DNA of 19,155 bases, taken from assembly GCA_015501075.1 (NCBI GenBank), contig JADNYJ010000600.1, positions 1 to 19,155 of the forward strand. The letters run 5' to 3'. Position 1 is the stretch's first letter; each line of letters opens with the position of its first letter. Source of the stretch: Gymnopilus junonius. Taxonomy: Eukaryota; Basidiomycota; Agaricomycetes; Agaricales; Galerinaceae. Below are positions 19,028 to 19,155 of this stretch, one piece after another. The notes under the pieces are model-generated. The model ran no database searches. It was not told the DNA's origin and saw nothing but the letters and a program-made list of their open reading frames with translations. A program made the translations under genes and the position numbers.

Positions 19028-19155
19028 TCACTTCTTGCAAAAGAATCGGTACTTTACTTTCCCATCTGTGACTTCGATCTTTGGGTTCTGAAAGTGGGAG
19101 TATACATCTGAGGTCCACAGTTTTTTCTTTCGCTAAATGGAATTCGAAGATGAGA

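Larger units (their letters stand above)
15711..19155 (-). mobile_element. hAT-family DNA transposon, left end to window edge
   Basis: The element contains a minus-strand hAT transposase gene whose N-terminus continues past the right edge of the window. Its left (3') end probably lies near 15711 (tagggctcttcacgag...), where a palindrome-rich subterminal block begins just inside. The right end, and therefore the 8-bp target duplication expected for hAT elements, is outside the window, so the exact left base is an estimate. A solo LTR sits inside it at 18573-19022. Confidence 0.78.
16017..19155 (-). pseudogene. hAT transposase with BED finger, multi-intron, broken, N-terminus outside window
   Basis: Exons on the minus strand are recognisable in hAT order. 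A first exon ends FCKK near 19032. The BED finger follows, split between frames (VMCSCSDQQWG, then ANLKRHVESCEGK, with a G5/C5 run at 18474-18478 between them). Next are ITKFAHGSTYSSGAFRFLIT and FKIIEDPPLQEMFKMLYA, then STVSRDVREAHGISKKQVAK. The catalytic-core start, IHIGFDGWTSPNVISFLGV, has its Asp at 18098-18100. Then come KNHTGEYLAEELDKCLKQFS, CHILNLIVK, an Asp/Asn-rich stretch, EAHDAQEIEELAKEVEKNLE and NPKYKLMYFTAKKWPQEWI. At the C-terminus are IGNELEEYLKMPMI and a decayed dimerisation region (MGLDFLSAP...ERSFS-like). Introns are 18130-18183, 17941-18002, 17806-17861 and 17617-17668, all 52-62 bp, plus 18519-19031, which holds a solo LTR. Stops and frame changes are frequent (e.g. CDNA followed by a stop near 17780). 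The protein would cut and paste the element; this copy looks dead. Confidence 0.92.

Overview
This window looks like a stretch of a basidiomycete (Agaricomycetes-type) fungal genome. The evidence is short introns of about 48-67 bp with GTRNGT-like donors and CAG/TAG acceptors, a fungal MYND zinc-finger gene, and a dense mixture of fungal Copia, Gypsy, pogo/Fot and hAT transposons. I see no bacterial operon structure, tRNA, rRNA or CRISPR array. Almost every recognisable coding segment is broken by stop codons or frame changes, so this is a repeat-rich, gene-poor transposon graveyard with no clearly intact gene.

Layout. 1-1040: unassigned AT-rich DNA with a TATA-like site and a recurring short motif. 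1050-1790: a degenerate tandem array with units of about 142-185 bp. 2273-3031 (minus): remnant of a MYND zinc-finger gene with a likely 66-bp intron. 3859-8640 (plus): a long, multi-intron, low-complexity protein gene of a family I cannot name. It has a Pro/Tyr/Gly-rich N-terminal part, a conserved-looking central globular part, an acidic/basic nuclear-type segment and a Pro-rich C-terminus. It carries several frame breaks and three internal tandem duplications. 9221-10196 (minus): Copia remnant consisting of gag, a zinc knuckle, a purine tract and a probable LTR start, with no pol. 10334-12000 (plus): Gypsy remnant with an LTR 3' end, a decayed gag and a piece of protease. 12905-15545 (plus): pogo-like DDE transposase with a long charged and RG-rich tail. 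15711 to the window end (minus): hAT transposase gene with at least five introns and a subterminal palindrome array. The hAT runs off the right edge and is interrupted at 18573-19022 by a solo LTR.

The parts form a nested history rather than a pathway. The clearest event is a 450-bp solo LTR, flanked by a perfect 5-bp target duplication (GCAAC), lying inside the first visible intron of the hAT gene. Its last ~52 bp resemble the LTR end that precedes the Gypsy gag at 10.4 kb, so both probably come from related Gypsy families. A second well-supported event is an exact-period 100-bp tandem duplication across an intron in the unknown gene. Its reading frame survives only if the duplicated splice sites are skipped. 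I found no convincing new defence, metabolic or regulatory system. The most unusual items are the unnamed gene family, the gag-only Copia and the structured repeats.
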